The notes under the pieces were generated by a model. It was not told where the DNA came from. It worked only from the letters and a program-made list of their open reading frames with translations, and searched no databases. 64,000 bases of DNA from contig JAUPSS010000007.1 in the NCBI GenBank assembly GCA_040285825.1, forward strand, positions 2,640,689 through 2,704,688, given 5' to 3'. Positions 63,317-64,000 of the stretch are shown here, piece after piece. A program made the position numbers and the translations under genes. Every line of letters begins with the position of its first letter. Position 1 is the stretch's first letter. Origin of the DNA: Eukaryota sp. TZLM1-RC (Eukaryota; Metamonada: BaSk clade).

Positions 63317-64000
63317 TCATGATCGTCTCTTTTTAACCAAATCTTTAATACATTTTCGTAATTTTGAAATAAAACCGTCAACATCTTGATCAGTGATTCC
63401 TACACTACTTGCACAATGCAAATAAGAATGTGGAAAATGGTCAAAATGATGGCCAAACTGCTTGAGAACAACATCACCAATGCTAACATCTGCACAATCT
63501 CCAACCGTTCTAGCACCAGAGACCCCTCTTTTGTACAGCATAGAGCCCAATTTAGAGACCTCATCTGTAGAAAAGGTGTTCAAGGTCATTGCTATCGCTA
63601 TGTTGTTGTTAGGACAGTCTAATACCCGTTCACCCAGTTCTGATGCCAAAGAAGCAAGAGAACATTTAAGAACATCAAACAAACGAGACCTTTCAGCTAA
63701 GAGACGCAAATAACCCTGTTTTCCCATTGAGAGGAAGGTCAACATGACATCCAGAAGAGGGGAGATGGACGCTCTTCCAGGATAGCAATGGCTCACACCA
63801 TCAACAAGTTCCTTGTTGCCAGCTACAACACATCCCCCTACAGGGACTAGGAAGTTCTTATCTGTGGAAAAGACAAACAAATCGAGGCAGCCTTCATTAA
63901 GCGCTCGTTTAATAGATTTTATTGATGACTCCGAATTAAACCCATAAGCAAAGTTAGATACATGATACACTCCTGCCCGTCTACATAATCTTCCTACACC
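63317..64000 (-). CDS. SEPSECS: O-phosphoseryl-tRNA(Sec) selenium transferase (SepSecS), C-terminal half
   Basis: 228 codons, open to the window edge, so the N-terminal half lies outside. Landmarks of eukaryotic SepSecS: a segment preceding MYHVSNFAYG (the family has a similar C-R-x-A-G-V stretch), the PLP lysine in STDKNFLVPVGG, YPGRASISPLLDV, NNNIAIAMTLNT, LGSMLYKRGVSGAR, and HSYLHCASSVGITDQDVDGF. The tetrameric PLP enzyme converts O-phosphoserine on tRNA(Sec) to selenocysteine using selenophosphate. Its presence implies the organism makes selenoproteins, which also means some UGA codons elsewhere may be read as Sec. No intron is seen. Confidence 0.95.
   Translation of the reverse strand, partial: GVGRLCRRAGVYHVSNFAYGFNSESSIKSIKRALNEGCLDLFVFSTDKNFLVPVGGCVVAGNKELVDGVSHCYPGRASISPLLDVMLTFLSMGKQGYLRLLAERSRLFDVLKCSLASLASELGERVLDCPNNNIAIAMTLNTFSTDEVSKLGSMLYKRGVSGARTVGDCADVSIGDVVLKQFGHHFDHFPHSYLHCASSVGITDQDVDGFISKLRKCIKDLVKKRRS

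Overview
The window is nuclear DNA of a single-celled eukaryote that I cannot name. It is AT-rich, stops are read with the standard code, coding regions carry GT-AG introns of only about 29-36 nt (four reconstructed), and there is one eukaryotic-type tRNA-Phe(GAA). An intact pyruvate formate-lyase gene beside an alanine dehydrogenase gene suggests an anaerobic or microaerophilic fermenter; this is inference. About half the window is mobile DNA or its debris, and many small coding-looking scraps lie between the genes.

Layout. 1-1353: RCC1-repeat protein, cut by the window edge. 1.8-6.6 kb: a gene remnant, then a LINE fragment and eight tandem ~505-bp units built from two oppositely oriented pieces of the same LINE. 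7.0-15.5 kb: host genes (894-aa coiled-coil protein, RING/TRAF-zinc-finger protein with a mini-intron, two LINE fragments, Rpn13/ADRM1-like proteasome ubiquitin receptor, alanine dehydrogenase). 16.1-20.9 kb: LINE copies, including the longest (about 3 kb, frameshifted). 22.3-26.6 kb: giant LRR plus coiled-coil gene with eleven near-identical 63-bp repeats. 26.8-28.7 kb: an intact single-exon Fanzor-like (eukaryotic TnpB/OMEGA) RNA-guided nuclease gene, the most notable item. 28.8-31.7 kb: gene remnants and a decayed LINE. 31.9-34.1 kb: pyruvate formate-lyase with a LINE tail about 45 nt upstream of its start. 35.8-42.7 kb: a Ty3/gypsy-type LTR retrotransposon with 155-bp LTRs and a 4-bp target duplication, about 0.5 kb from the tRNA-Phe. 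44-53 kb: LINE and gag relics, a CAMK-like kinase, a Ser-rich protein, a LINE and an RBM26/27-like RRM protein. 53.5-57.9 kb: LINE, a small internally deleted LTR element, an RCC1 scrap and a small basic protein. 58-64 kb: dynein light-intermediate-chain-like protein, BED-finger scrap, LINE, and at the edge SepSecS, the last enzyme of selenocysteine-tRNA synthesis.

How the parts relate. The host genes are unrelated singletons (cytoskeleton, proteasome, RNA, signalling, fermentation, selenocysteine) and no operon-like unit exists. The repeats are related: all LINE fragments belong to one superfamily with a C-terminal CCHC plus restriction-like-endonuclease-type domain, split into at least five families that I call A-E for convenience, and the two LTR elements share boundary and primer-site layout. 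No LINE copy is intact, and the large LTR element has broken frames and lacks the expected integrase glutamate.
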